From Bacteroidota bacterium (lineage in GTDB: Bacteria; Bacteroidota; Bacteroidia; Chitinophagales; Saprospiraceae), in contig WGNL01000024.1 of the NCBI GenBank assembly GCA_016124585.1, positions 1 to 64,000 of the forward strand: 64,000 bases of DNA, in the 5' to 3' direction. The stretch's first letter is position 1. The number at the start of each line of letters is the position of its first letter. The notes beneath the pieces were generated by a model. That model was not told where the DNA came from. It ran no database searches and saw only the letters and a list, made by a program, of their open reading frames with translations. The position numbers were made by a program, and so were the translations under genes. This document shows, one piece after another, positions 46,792 to 55,193 of the stretch.

Positions 46792-47193
46792 ATGGAAATC
46801 ATCAAAAATGGGGTTATCCCCTCTATGAAAGGCCCAGAAGATTGGTTCACTGGTGCAGTACGTATTGACTTTTTATTCCAGAAAAAAGAAGTGACAAGAG
46901 CCGCTGGTGCCCTCGTTACTTTTGAGCCGGGCGCCAGAACGGCTTGGCACACTCATCCTGCCGGCCAAACCCTCATCGTTACCTCCGGCTTGGGCTGGGT
47001 GCAGCGGGAAGGCGGCCCCATTGAGGAGATTCGTCCAGGCGATGTTGTTTGGTTTGCCCCCAACGAAAAGCACTGGCATGGCGCTTCGGCTAAGAAAGCA
47101 ATGAGTCATATTGCCATTCAAGAAGAAATAGATGGCAGCGCCGTTACTTGGATGGAAAAAGTCACTGATTCACAGTACACAAAACAAGATTGA
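46792..47193 (+). CDS. Cupin-domain protein
   Basis: A 133-residue protein without signal peptide. Cupin motif 1 is [20 protein letters not shown] and motif 2 is [20 protein letters not shown], with the three His and one Glu/Gln positions expected for a metal site. It belongs to the small-cupin group that includes (R)-hydroxynitrile lyases and carboxymuconolactone-type partners. It lies 31 bases after the dehydrogenase gene and one base before the tautomerase, so these three form an operon. Confidence 0.9.
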   Translation: MEIIKNGVIPSMKGPEDWFTGAVRIDFLFQKKEVTRAAGALVTFEPGARTAWHTHPAGQTLIVTSGLGWVQREGGPIEEIRPGDVVWFAPNEKHWHGASAKKAMSHIAIQEEIDGSAVTWMEKVTDSQYTKQD

Positions 47194-47194
47194 C

Positions 47195-47422
47195 ATGCCA
47201 CATTTTCAAATCAAGCTGCTGGAAAGAAAGTCCGAAGCACAGAAGCAAAAACTAGCCGAAGAAGTAGTCAAAGCCGCTCAGAAAGTCATCGGCTACGGCG
47301 ATGAGTCCTATTCCGTAACGATTGAAGATTTCACCTGGGAAGTTTGGCGTAAGGAAGTCTACCCGGAGGAGATTATGGAAAAGAAGGAAATTCTTTACAA
47401 AGAGCCAGGTTATAAGGTGTAA
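47195..47422 (+). CDS. 4-oxalocrotonate-tautomerase-like protein
   Basis: A 75-residue protein of the tautomerase superfamily. After Met removal it begins with Pro1 (PHFQIKLLERKSEAQKQKLA), the catalytic base of this family. The pattern beta1-helix-beta2 continues with VIGYGDESYSVTIEDFTWEVW. The start codon lies one base after the cupin stop (TGACATG), indicating coupled translation. A longer frame back to 47132 would bury Pro1 and is rejected. Confidence 0.87.
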   Translation: MPHFQIKLLERKSEAQKQKLAEEVVKAAQKVIGYGDESYSVTIEDFTWEVWRKEVYPEEIMEKKEILYKEPGYKV

Positions 47423-47463
47423 TTTTAATAGATGGGCATGATGGAGCTTTCAGATATAAAAAA

Positions 47464-48363
47464 TCAAGTATTCCTAAACTTCCCTGGACTGGTTCCCATC
47501 TGTTTTTTAAAGAAATTATTGAAATGGGTCACTTCCGTGAAGCCAAGTGCGTAAGCAATTTCCGACACATTCCATTTGCTGTGCTTCAACAGGATTTTTG
47601 CTTCCTGTAAAATGCGCTCCGTGATGAGTTGAGTGGTTGTTTTGTCTGTGGTTTCTTTCACAGCACGGTTCAGGTGGTTCACATGGACATTGAGTTGCTC
47701 CGCAAAATCTGAGGCCGAGCGGTGCGTGACCTTCGAGTGGTTTTCTTCGATAGGGAACTGCCGCTCCAAAAGTTCCATGAAAAGTGTCGCAATTCGCTGT
47801 GAGGCATTGATGGGCTGCTGGTCAAAACTGGCGGACGGCTGCATCTTCATGGCAATATGCAATAGCTCAAGTACAAGGTTGCGCAATACGTCATATTTAT
47901 GAATATATTCTGAATTAATTTCTTCGAACATCCGCTCATATATTGGGCGTACTTTCTGCACTTGCTCATCGTTTAGTTCAAAGATATGTTCCCCATTTGG
48001 CTGAAAAACCGAGTATTGGTTGAGGTTTCCATATTGGTGAAAAAAATGCTGGTTAAATATGCAATAATAACCTTCCCGATAATTGTCGAGGTGCTCCCAT
48101 TTATAAGGTATCCAAGGATTTGAAAATGACAGAGCCTGCTTTTTTACAACCACTACCTTGTCTGCATAATAGACTTGGCTATTGCCACAAACCAACATCA
48201 CTTTGTAGAAATCACGGCGCTTGTAGGGTATGGGTTGGTTTTTCCCATCCACCAGTGGCTCCAAGCGAAATACATTAAAATGCCCAATTTCATTGTGAAT
48301 ATTGCCGGGCATCCATTTGTGCTTTTTTTGATAAAATTCTTCTAAAGTTTCTATTTTATCCAT
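47464..48363 (-). CDS. AraC-family transcriptional regulator
   Basis: A 299-residue regulator with an N-terminal cupin-like sensing domain (HFNVFRLEPLVDGKNQPIPY, then RRDFYKVMLVCGNSQVYYAD) and a C-terminal double helix-turn-helix (FAEQLNVHVNHLNRAVKETT, then WNVSEIAYALGFTEVTHFNN and FFKKQMGTSPGKF). It is a paralogue of the AraC proteins at 25375 and 42190. It converges with the dehydrogenase-cupin-tautomerase operon, 41 bases apart. Confidence 0.92.
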   Translation of the reverse strand: MDKIETLEEFYQKKHKWMPGNIHNEIGHFNVFRLEPLVDGKNQPIPYKRRDFYKVMLVCGNSQVYYADKVVVVKKQALSFSNPWIPYKWEHLDNYREGYYCIFNQHFFHQYGNLNQYSVFQPNGEHIFELNDEQVQKVRPIYERMFEEINSEYIHKYDVLRNLVLELLHIAMKMQPSASFDQQPINASQRIATLFMELLERQFPIEENHSKVTHRSASDFAEQLNVHVNHLNRAVKETTDKTTTQLITERILQEAKILLKHSKWNVSEIAYALGFTEVTHFNNFFKKQMGTSPGKFRNT

Positions 48364-48876
48364 GATGATAATATTAAACAACAGCAAATTCTAATCTTGG
48401 GCCACATATTCTTTATTAAAAGCGTAAACTAAGCCCATATTCCAGACCAATTTATCACCTTTAATAATGGCCTTGACGGTTTTGTTGAAAATGGCAAAAA
48501 TTTAATAAACCTGTACCCGAGTTTCATGGACTTCAATTTGTTATTAAATTCAAGTGCAAAGGACGAGCAGAATATCATTCCTTGCTAACCATTTTCAAAT
48601 GAAAACTTACGAATTTCAAACAGTATTTTAAGAAGAAATAAGATTAGTTTTACGATAGGCGGCAAGAATAATTTGTTCGCATTAGAATTGCATGTTTTTG
48701 ATGGTTTTTTGCCAATAAAAAGCCTCTAAGGTTAAAATAGTATCATAAAAAGCGAATTCTGACCTAGTTCCTACTGCTTTTAACCCGCCATCTTTGCATC
48801 AACATTTTTGACGATTTGTTGATTGTGAATAATTTTCAAATCGTAGAACTAATCATTTGACTAAAATAAAAGAACC
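48364..48876. other. AT-rich spacer with a possible minus-strand coding remnant
   Basis: No complete gene is visible. On the minus strand, about 33 codons ending at 48391 (AIIKGDKLVWNMGLVYAFNK, EYVAQD, stop) look protein-like. A frameshift would join them to a stretch reading KLKSMKLGYRFIK. This could be a decayed gene end; no family is recognised. A box CATCTTTG at 48791-48798, one base off the -7 consensus, may serve the HAD gene. Confidence 0.3.
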
Positions 48877-49710
48877 ATGGCAAAAGGATTTTTAATAGAT
48901 ATGGATGGCGTAATTTATAGCGGTAATGACCTAATTCCGGGTGCTGATGCTTTTGTGGCATCCTTGAAAAAAAGAGGAATTCCATTCCTTTTTCTAACTA
49001 ACAATAGCCAGCGTACTCCAAGGGATGTAGTAAATAAACTAGCGGGTATTGGTATTGAGGCAGATGAAGAAGATGTTTTCACCAGTGCCATGGCTACAGG
49101 TTGGTTTCTATCTCGGATGAAGCCCAACGGCTCAGCATATGTGCTGGGAGAGGGGGGCTTGATAACCAGCTTGCATGAAAATGGCTATTCGCTTGTAACA
49201 CATTATCCTGATTTCGTAGTTGTAGGGGAGGGGCGTAACTTTACCCTAGAAATGGTCAACCACGCTGTTGATTTGATATTGGATGGGGCAAAATTGGTTG
49301 CTACAAATTTAGACCCATCACCAAAGAAAAAAGGCTGGAGCAACCTTGGAATTAAGGCGGTGGTTTCCATGATAGAGGAAGCAACGGGTGTTAAGGCATT
49401 CTCCGTTGGTAAACCGAGCCCAGTGATGATGCGGGTTGCCCGCAAAAAATTGGGATTGGATACAAATGAAACCACCATGATAGGCGATACAATGGATACG
49501 GATATTCTGGGTGGAATCCAGGTAGGATACAGGACGGTTTTGACGCTTTCCGGCGTTTCGAAACGGGAAAATCTTCACCATTATGCCTTTGCACCAGATT
49601 TGATAGTTGATACCATTGGAGAACTTGATTTGGATGAGTGGTTGGGTGAATCTAAATCACTTAAGCCGATTGCTATCAAAAAAAATGGCACCTTGACTGC
49701 CCAGCTTTAA
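48877..49710 (+). CDS. HAD superfamily hydrolase, subfamily IIA (NagD-like)
   Basis: A 277-residue cytoplasmic phosphatase. Motif I is FLIDMDGVIYSG (nucleophile Asp8, acid/base Asp10), motif II FLTNNSQRTP, motif III Lys in FSVGKPSPVMM, and motif IV MIGDTMDTDILGG. A C2-type cap lies between motifs II and III. The family dephosphorylates small sugar phosphates, nucleotides or phosphoglycolate-like compounds. The C-terminal extension of about 20 residues is longer than usual. No operon partner. Confidence 0.92.
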   Translation: MAKGFLIDMDGVIYSGNDLIPGADAFVASLKKRGIPFLFLTNNSQRTPRDVVNKLAGIGIEADEEDVFTSAMATGWFLSRMKPNGSAYVLGEGGLITSLHENGYSLVTHYPDFVVVGEGRNFTLEMVNHAVDLILDGAKLVATNLDPSPKKKGWSNLGIKAVVSMIEEATGVKAFSVGKPSPVMMRVARKKLGLDTNETTMIGDTMDTDILGGIQVGYRTVLTLSGVSKRENLHHYAFAPDLIVDTIGELDLDEWLGESKSLKPIAIKKNGTLTAQL

Positions 49711-49811
49711 ACTATAAATGGGCGATGCCTTAAGCGTGAAAACTGCTGATTTATAAAGTGGGTGCCCTTTATGCTTTAAGGGTGAATAATTAAAACGCTG
49801 GTTTGGCTTCT

Positions 49812-49850
49812 TGCCCATTCATGCTGAATTTTATTCAGCATGAATGGGCA
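49812..49850 (+). terminator. Terminator of the HAD gene
   Basis: TGCCCATTCATGCTGAA pairs perfectly with TTCAGCATGAATGGGCA around a five-base loop, followed by TTTT. A weaker hairpin (GGGTGCCC/TTTAAGGGTG region) lies at 49760-49790. Confidence 0.85.
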
Positions 49851-50001
49851 TTTTACCGAAGCTAAAATCCGAACATACTTCCTACCAATTCCAAAAGTTT
49901 GAATCCAATCCATAGAGTTTACTTATCGGTATTGAAAACTTGCTAGTTTTGCAGGGCTTTAACCATACATTGCTTAATGATTTATGGTTGGCCTAAACAA
50001 A

Positions 50002-50067
50002 AATTAAGACCGTGTTCAGAGTTTAGGTTTTTTCGCCGAAAACCAAGTTCCGAACACGGTCTAAATT
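50002..50067. repeat. Long hairpin just before the 50077 start codon
   Basis: Arms at 50002-50017 and 50052-50067 share AGACCGTGTTC/GAACACGGTCT perfectly, with one mismatch further out. An inner stem GGTTTT/AAAACC lies at 50026-50031 and 50039-50044. The structure ends nine bases before the ATG at 50077. It could be an RNA regulatory hairpin or a small non-coding mobile element; AGACCGTGTTC-type ends are common in transposon termini. Confidence 0.6.
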
Positions 50068-50076
50068 AGAATTAAA

Positions 50077-50760
50077 ATGAAGTACTTTTCTTGTTTACTA
50101 GTATCCATTATTTTTTTTAGTTGTGCAGATTATTCTACAGACGAGGTTAAAGCGGCATTAATTAATCATGATTATTGGCTAATTAATGCACAAAATGATG
50201 ATACAACAAATATCACTTTTTATGAAACATGTAGTAAACATTATAGTTGGGAAAAATTCATAGTTGATGAGTGGGAGGTAAGTCTGAAAGACAATCATTT
50301 GATACTTGATTTTGATACACACGATTATATTCCAAAACAGTTAGGCGATGGAGATTTTGAGTTTAATTGTACTCAAACAGGGGAACGATTGGTTAAAGCG
50401 ATGGAACCCGAGTTTGACAAGAATAAAATTTTGGGAAAATGGTACCTTGAACAATATGCACAAGGTATTCCAAATGACGCTAACCCTTGCCCTGGGCAGC
50501 CTGAGACTTCCATACATATACCCGGAATAGATTTTAAGGAAGGAAACTGTACGATTCTGAACCTATGTGATTCACGAGAAGAACCATACTTGGTTAAACA
50601 GCTTTTTAAAATGATAATTTTTGGAGACCCTTGTTCTAGTAAAGAAGCATGGCGAATCAAATTGCTGGAAAATAACCTGCTTGTAGTAGATAGACAATAT
50701 GAAGCTGAAGGGAAGCTGAATTATGAATTGAATAAGCGGTTTGTAAGAGCGACCAACTAA
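50077..50760 (+). CDS. AT-rich hypothetical lipoprotein
   Basis: A 227-residue protein with a lipoprotein signal (IIFFSCADYS). The mature part looks like two lipocalin/DUF-type beta units: EVKAALINHDYWLI ... YETCSKHYSWEKF and then KILGKWYLEQYAQGIPND. The W-x-L/I pattern after K-W is typical of Bacteroidota lipocalin-like lipoproteins, but no named family is assigned. The composition is distinctly AT-rich compared with neighbours. It starts right after a long hairpin. Confidence 0.65.
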   Translation: MKYFSCLLVSIIFFSCADYSTDEVKAALINHDYWLINAQNDDTTNITFYETCSKHYSWEKFIVDEWEVSLKDNHLILDFDTHDYIPKQLGDGDFEFNCTQTGERLVKAMEPEFDKNKILGKWYLEQYAQGIPNDANPCPGQPETSIHIPGIDFKEGNCTILNLCDSREEPYLVKQLFKMIIFGDPCSSKEAWRIKLLENNLLVVDRQYEAEGKLNYELNKRFVRATN

Positions 50761-50880
50761 CTTAGTTTGTAAATAACTGGGATATACGCTTTCCTTTTTC
50801 GGTTTTTCTCATGTTGAGGCTATCCAAAAATGAATCAAAAAACAGCTCTCACTATGCGGCGGCCACTTGGTTTGAAATTC

Positions 50881-50888
50881 TATCTTTG
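50881..50888 (+). promoter_or_regulatory. -7 box TATCTTTG upstream of the serine hydrolase
   Basis: Exact TAnnTTTG match 18 bases before the preferred ATG at 50907. This also argues against the upstream in-frame start at 50811. Confidence 0.4.
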
Positions 50889-50906
50889 TTTTTCAACCAA
50901 TTTAAA

Positions 50907-52469
50907 ATGAAATCCGCAAAAGCACTTTTCCTTTTTTTACTCTTAGGGCTATTTTTTGAGACCTCCATTTTAGCGCAGGTGGGCGGTTCACTTCCTCGCA
51001 GCAGCCCAGAAGCGCAGGGTGTTTCCTCTACCCACCTGCTCAATTTTTTGGATGCTGCCGCCAAATTCAGCAGTAAATATGAATTCCATAGCCTCATGGT
51101 CTTACGCCATGGAAAAGTGGTGGCCGAAGCATGGTGGGCACCATATCGACCTGATTTAAAACATACGCTTTATTCGTGCAGCAAGAGTTTTACTGCTACT
51201 GCCGTTGGGTTTGCTATTGCCGAAGGTAAACTTAGGCTTTCAGATAAAGTAATCACGTTTTTCTCAGAGTATGTGCCGAAGGAAGTCAGTCCTTACCTAG
51301 AGGCATTAACCATAAAAGACTTGCTGACAATGAGCGTGGGGATGGATCCAGACCCTAGTTTTACATTGGCTGTCACAGATGATAATTGGATAAAAGCTTT
51401 TTTTAATACTCCCATTTTGAACCAGCCAGGTACCAAGTTTCTTTACAATTCGATGGGGACATACGTCGCTGGAGCTATTGTCCAAAAGGTGACTGGCCAA
51501 ACATTGGTGCAATACCTGAAGCCTCGCCTTTTCGATCCATTGGGCATTGGGGGAATGGATTGGGAAACAGACCTCTTGGGCTACAATGTTGGTGGTTGGG
51601 GCCTTCGTTTGAAGACCGAGGACATGGCAAAATTTGCCCAACTTTTTTTACAAAAAGGTCAGTGGAACGGAAAACAAATTTTGCCTAAAGGTTGGGTGGA
51701 GGAGGCTTCCACCATGAAGATTTTACAAAAACCTGAAATCACGCAAGAAGCTCGTGACAAAGATGATTGGGCGCAAGGCTATTGCTATCAAATGTGGCGG
51801 AGCCGACACAACAGCTATCGGGGTGATGGAGCTTATGGACAGTACATGTTGGTGCTTCCTGAACAAGATGCAGTTATCGCTGTAACAGCTGAAGTGGCAG
51901 ATATGCAAGGTGAAATTGACCTGATTTGGGATAATTTGTTTCCAGCATTTGGGGGAGATTCTGCATTGCCTGAGAATGCAGATACAGATTTGTTGCGTCA
52001 GCGTTTAAAAAAATTGGAGCTTCGTAAAGCGAAAGGCAAGGTAGACTCACCAATGGTCAGTCAATTGGATAAAAAATGTTTTCAGTTTTCATCCAACGAT
52101 TTGCAGCTTAAGCAAATGGACTTCGACTTTGAAGGAGATGTATTTACGCTTACGCTGATTGAGCAAGACGGCAAAAAGTACCCGATAAAATTTGGTGCAA
52201 ATCGCTGGGAAACGGGCACTACCAAACGGTTGGGGCCTTACCTAGTTTCTGGCATCAAAAATCAATTTGTCGGATTGCCTCCTGCAAAAATTGCTGGTAG
52301 TTACGGCTGGATAGATGAAAATACTTTGCAACTAAAACTCCGATACATCGAAAGCCCACATTCTGAGACATTCACTTGCCAATTCGACGCAGGAAAAGTC
52401 AAGGTGGTTTATGAAAAAAGCAACGACTTTGGTGGGAAGAAAATAGAAATGATAGGGGAACAAAAATAA
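50907..52469 (+). CDS. Exported serine hydrolase, beta-lactamase / class C family
   Basis: A 520-residue protein with a signal peptide (SAKALFLFLLLGLFFETSIL). The penicillin-binding / beta-lactamase fold is shown by the SxxK motif in LYSCSKSFTATAVG (Ser90, Lys93), the Tyr motif in KFLYNSMGTYVAG and a late loop SYRGDGAYGQYMLVLPEQ. About 150 residues follow the catalytic domain and form a beta-rich tail (KCFQFSSNDLQLKQMDFDFE). The family includes esterases, D-aminopeptidases and PBP4*-like enzymes; the substrate is unknown. The longer frame from 50811 is rejected because it would bury the signal peptide. Confidence 0.9.
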   Translation: MKSAKALFLFLLLGLFFETSILAQVGGSLPRSSPEAQGVSSTHLLNFLDAAAKFSSKYEFHSLMVLRHGKVVAEAWWAPYRPDLKHTLYSCSKSFTATAVGFAIAEGKLRLSDKVITFFSEYVPKEVSPYLEALTIKDLLTMSVGMDPDPSFTLAVTDDNWIKAFFNTPILNQPGTKFLYNSMGTYVAGAIVQKVTGQTLVQYLKPRLFDPLGIGGMDWETDLLGYNVGGWGLRLKTEDMAKFAQLFLQKGQWNGKQILPKGWVEEASTMKILQKPEITQEARDKDDWAQGYCYQMWRSRHNSYRGDGAYGQYMLVLPEQDAVIAVTAEVADMQGEIDLIWDNLFPAFGGDSALPENADTDLLRQRLKKLELRKAKGKVDSPMVSQLDKKCFQFSSNDLQLKQMDFDFEGDVFTLTLIEQDGKKYPIKFGANRWETGTTKRLGPYLVSGIKNQFVGLPPAKIAGSYGWIDENTLQLKLRYIESPHSETFTCQFDAGKVKVVYEKSNDFGGKKIEMIGEQK

Positions 52470-52508
52470 AAACGAACGGGCTTGCAAAGTGCAAGCCCGT
52501 TCGTTTTT
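52468..52508. terminator. Bidirectional terminator overlapping the hydrolase stop codon
   Basis: A perfect 18-base stem (AAAAACGAACGGGCTTGC with its complement) and a five-base loop between convergent genes. The first base pairs overlap the TAA at 52467-52469. Confidence 0.9.
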
Positions 52509-52529
52509 ATAATAAAATCAAGACATTAT

Positions 52530-55031
52530 TCAATTGACTTTTTTCAGTTCACCGCCTTCCATCGTCACCAACAAAGCACCCGGATAACCTCGTTTGTGCG
52601 CTTTGTCCAGCCCTACCTGCGCTGAGGTTTTTGAGTCATATCCTCCCAACAACACGATCGTGAAATCGCCTTTTTTTACGAAGTGGACAAGCCCGGCATC
52701 CTCAATTTCGCTTTGTTTGAAGTTTTTCAAATCCCGGTATGCGGCCAATTTCACCAAATACCCGTCCAGCTCTGTGGAGGTGGCAGTATTTGCTACTTTT
52801 TTCTCTGCTGGTGCAGGCTTTTCTTCAATAGATGTAGTTTTCGTTTCTACATTTTTAGCATTGGAGTTTGTTTTAGCAGCAGGGTTGTTCACCAGCTTTC
52901 CTTTTTGGGCTACAACAAATGCACCTGAATAGCCGGCTGCTTTGGCTTTTGCCTGTACATCGGCAGCCGTTTCTTTCGAATCGAAAACACCAAGGCGTAC
53001 TTTAGTCCTGCCACCTTCGTTCACAGTAAAAATATTTCCCATTGAACCGACCTTATCTTCGTAAGGCTTCAGGTTAGGGTTTCCAGTAGTGGCCGCCAAT
53101 TGAACAGCGAATCCATCAACGATTGCTTCAGCGCTAGCGGTTGGAACTGAGTTCGCTGAATTACTCGGTTGGGTCGTCGTTGCTGGGGGAGTTTCCTTAA
53201 TGGCACTCCCTACAGTTGGGCTTGCTCCAACAGGGTATATTGCTGCGACTTCTAGGTTTTTCTGATTGGAAGTAGTAGCCGTAAATTCTGTCGTCAAATC
53301 CTTGAAACCTTGCTTCGAATACCTGATTTGATAATTCGTTTTTGATTTCATGGCAATGGTGAAAGCACCGTTCGCATCTGTACGTGTGGAAGTTTCCTCT
53401 TTGTTTGCCATGTTTGTGGCAATTACTTTGACATCCTCCAAACCCTTGCTGTTGACACCATTTACCACTTTACCAGTGTACGAGTTGTCATTGTTCGTCA
53501 AATTGACTTCCACTGTGCGGCTTTGCCGCAAACCCAATGTGGTGATTTTTACGCTTTGGCTTGAAAATCCATCCTTGCTCACGGTGGCAGTGCAGTCCAA
53601 GTTGTCCGTGAGGGAAAAAGTAAAAAGCCCGTTCACATTGGTAAATTGGTTGGCTACACCACAGTTTGAAAAATCAATCAAAGCGCCAGCAACTGGTGCG
53701 CCAGACAAGGCATCTGACACTTTTATCACCATGCTTTCCGATTCTTTTATGATTCGATAAATGTCCTCTGAACCTTTTCCCCCGGGTCGGTTGGAGACGA
53801 AATAGCCAATATTGCGGTTCGCATCATAAACAAATCCGTAATCGTCAGTTGAGGAATTCAACCCGCTACCTCCGTGATAAACTGTTGCCCATCGGCCATT
53901 GCTGTTCTCGGCCCGGAATATGTCAAACCCACCGTAACCCTTTTGATAATCACTTGCAAAAAACAGCGAATTGCCATCTGTAAACGGTGTGATTTCATTG
54001 CCGAGGCTGTTCACTGCATTGCCTACGTTTTCAGGCGCCGACCAATTATTGCCGACCTGGTAGGAGACATAAATATCGAAGCCACCATAACCACCTGGTC
54101 GGTCACTTGAGAAGTAAAGTGCTTTGCCATCAGGTGAAAAACAAGGATACCCAGTTGAAAAATCGACGCCGTTGTGAGGAAATGCAAGCGGTGTTTCCCA
54201 GTCGCCATCTGCTTTTGCTTGCGCAATAAACATATTGAGCTCCATGCCACTCGAAGGCATCATTCGGGTGCCATCAATGAAGTTGTTTCTGGTAAAAGCA
54301 ACCCATTTGCCGTCTGGCGAGTAGGAGGCTGGCCCTTCATTCACTCCAACCCCAAAACCAGAGTGGAGGGTAACTGGCACATCCAAAAATCCGTTTTTGT
54401 CACGTTGTGTGATAAAAAGCCGATTGGTGCCCTCTGCACCTCCAGATGAAGGTGCGTTCCGGTTGTCCCTGCCTCGGATGTCAGTACGGCCAGAGGCATA
54501 CACCACTTGGTCGCCAAAGAAGGTAGGGCCAAAATCGAAAGATGAAGAATTTGCATATTCGTTAGTGACCTTGTAGGCAGGTGGGTCACTGGCCGCTGCT
54601 GCAAAACTGCATGCGTCTGCAAACTGCTTGCACCGTGTTTTGAATTCTGGAGATTTTTCCCCTAGTGAATTGAACACGCTTTTGGCAAGGTCATACCTGC
54701 CAAGTTCCTGGAGGGTCAGTCCGTATTGAAAAATGTAAATATCCTGTACATCAGGGGAGGACACGGCAGCTTGGTAATGTGGGAGCGCTTTTTCTTGCTG
54801 ATTGAGGTGCCGATAGCAGTCGCCCAACTTGGCGTTGGCCTCAGCATTGTCAGGATTTTTGCTTAAAAAATCTTTGTAGGATTGGGCCGCAAGATTGAAA
54901 GTTCCGAGTTCGTATTGTTTGTTTGCCCTTTTTAAGGAACCCTGGGCATTCATCGTTCCAACGAAAAAAAGCATTGCCGAAACGAAGATGGAGATTCTAA
55001 AAAAAATCATTTTGCTGAATGTTTGCATCAA
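52530..55031 (-). CDS. TPR / PD40 beta-propeller protein with two C-terminal SPOR domains
   Basis: An 833-residue exported protein. Signal peptide (~1-30); TPR-like repeats (~35-125, YKDFLSKNPDNAEANAKLGD, CYRHLNQQEKALPHYQAA); PD40 propeller with PDGKALYFSSDRPGGYGGFD and FASDYQKGYGGFDIFRAENS (~170-430); two carboxypeptidase-regulatory/Cna-B-like units (~440-620); a Thr/Pro/Ser-rich linker; then two SPOR-like units (~658-735, VDGFAVQLAATTGNPNLKPY; ~765-830, LDGYLVKLAAYRDLKNFKQS). The order TPR-PD40-regulatory domain matches T9SS PorE-type proteins, which normally end in an OmpA domain that binds peptidoglycan. Here SPOR domains, which also bind glycan strands, seem to take that place. A start at 55010 is also possible. 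Confidence 0.85.
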   Translation of the reverse strand: MMQTFSKMIFFRISIFVSAMLFFVGTMNAQGSLKRANKQYELGTFNLAAQSYKDFLSKNPDNAEANAKLGDCYRHLNQQEKALPHYQAAVSSPDVQDIYIFQYGLTLQELGRYDLAKSVFNSLGEKSPEFKTRCKQFADACSFAAAASDPPAYKVTNEYANSSSFDFGPTFFGDQVVYASGRTDIRGRDNRNAPSSGGAEGTNRLFITQRDKNGFLDVPVTLHSGFGVGVNEGPASYSPDGKWVAFTRNNFIDGTRMMPSSGMELNMFIAQAKADGDWETPLAFPHNGVDFSTGYPCFSPDGKALYFSSDRPGGYGGFDIYVSYQVGNNWSAPENVGNAVNSLGNEITPFTDGNSLFFASDYQKGYGGFDIFRAENSNGRWATVYHGGSGLNSSTDDYGFVYDANRNIGYFVSNRPGGKGSEDIYRIIKESESMVIKVSDALSGAPVAGALIDFSNCGVANQFTNVNGLFTFSLTDNLDCTATVSKDGFSSQSVKITTLGLRQSRTVEVNLTNNDNSYTGKVVNGVNSKGLEDVKVIATNMANKEETSTRTDANGAFTIAMKSKTNYQIRYSKQGFKDLTTEFTATTSNQKNLEVAAIYPVGASPTVGSAIKETPPATTTQPSNSANSVPTASAEAIVDGFAVQLAATTGNPNLKPYEDKVGSMGNIFTVNEGGRTKVRLGVFDSKETAADVQAKAKAAGYSGAFVVAQKGKLVNNPAAKTNSNAKNVETKTTSIEEKPAPAEKKVANTATSTELDGYLVKLAAYRDLKNFKQSEIEDAGLVHFVKKGDFTIVLLGGYDSKTSAQVGLDKAHKRGYPGALLVTMEGGELKKVN

Positions 55032-55193
55032 ATCATTTTTGGTTTGGTGAAACTATTGGTTGAACAGAAGCAATAACGAAGGTAGGGTGAAAAAGCGTAT
55101 CCACATCATGGCCGTCTGTTTTTTCAAACCAATACGCCCTCTTAGAGTGCTGTCCAACCAATTTTACCTAAATCTTATTAACCAACATATGTG

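Noticed and set aside
50002-50067. Inverted repeat considered as an insertion sequence
   Set aside because: Only 34 bases lie between the arms and no transposase fragment is present.
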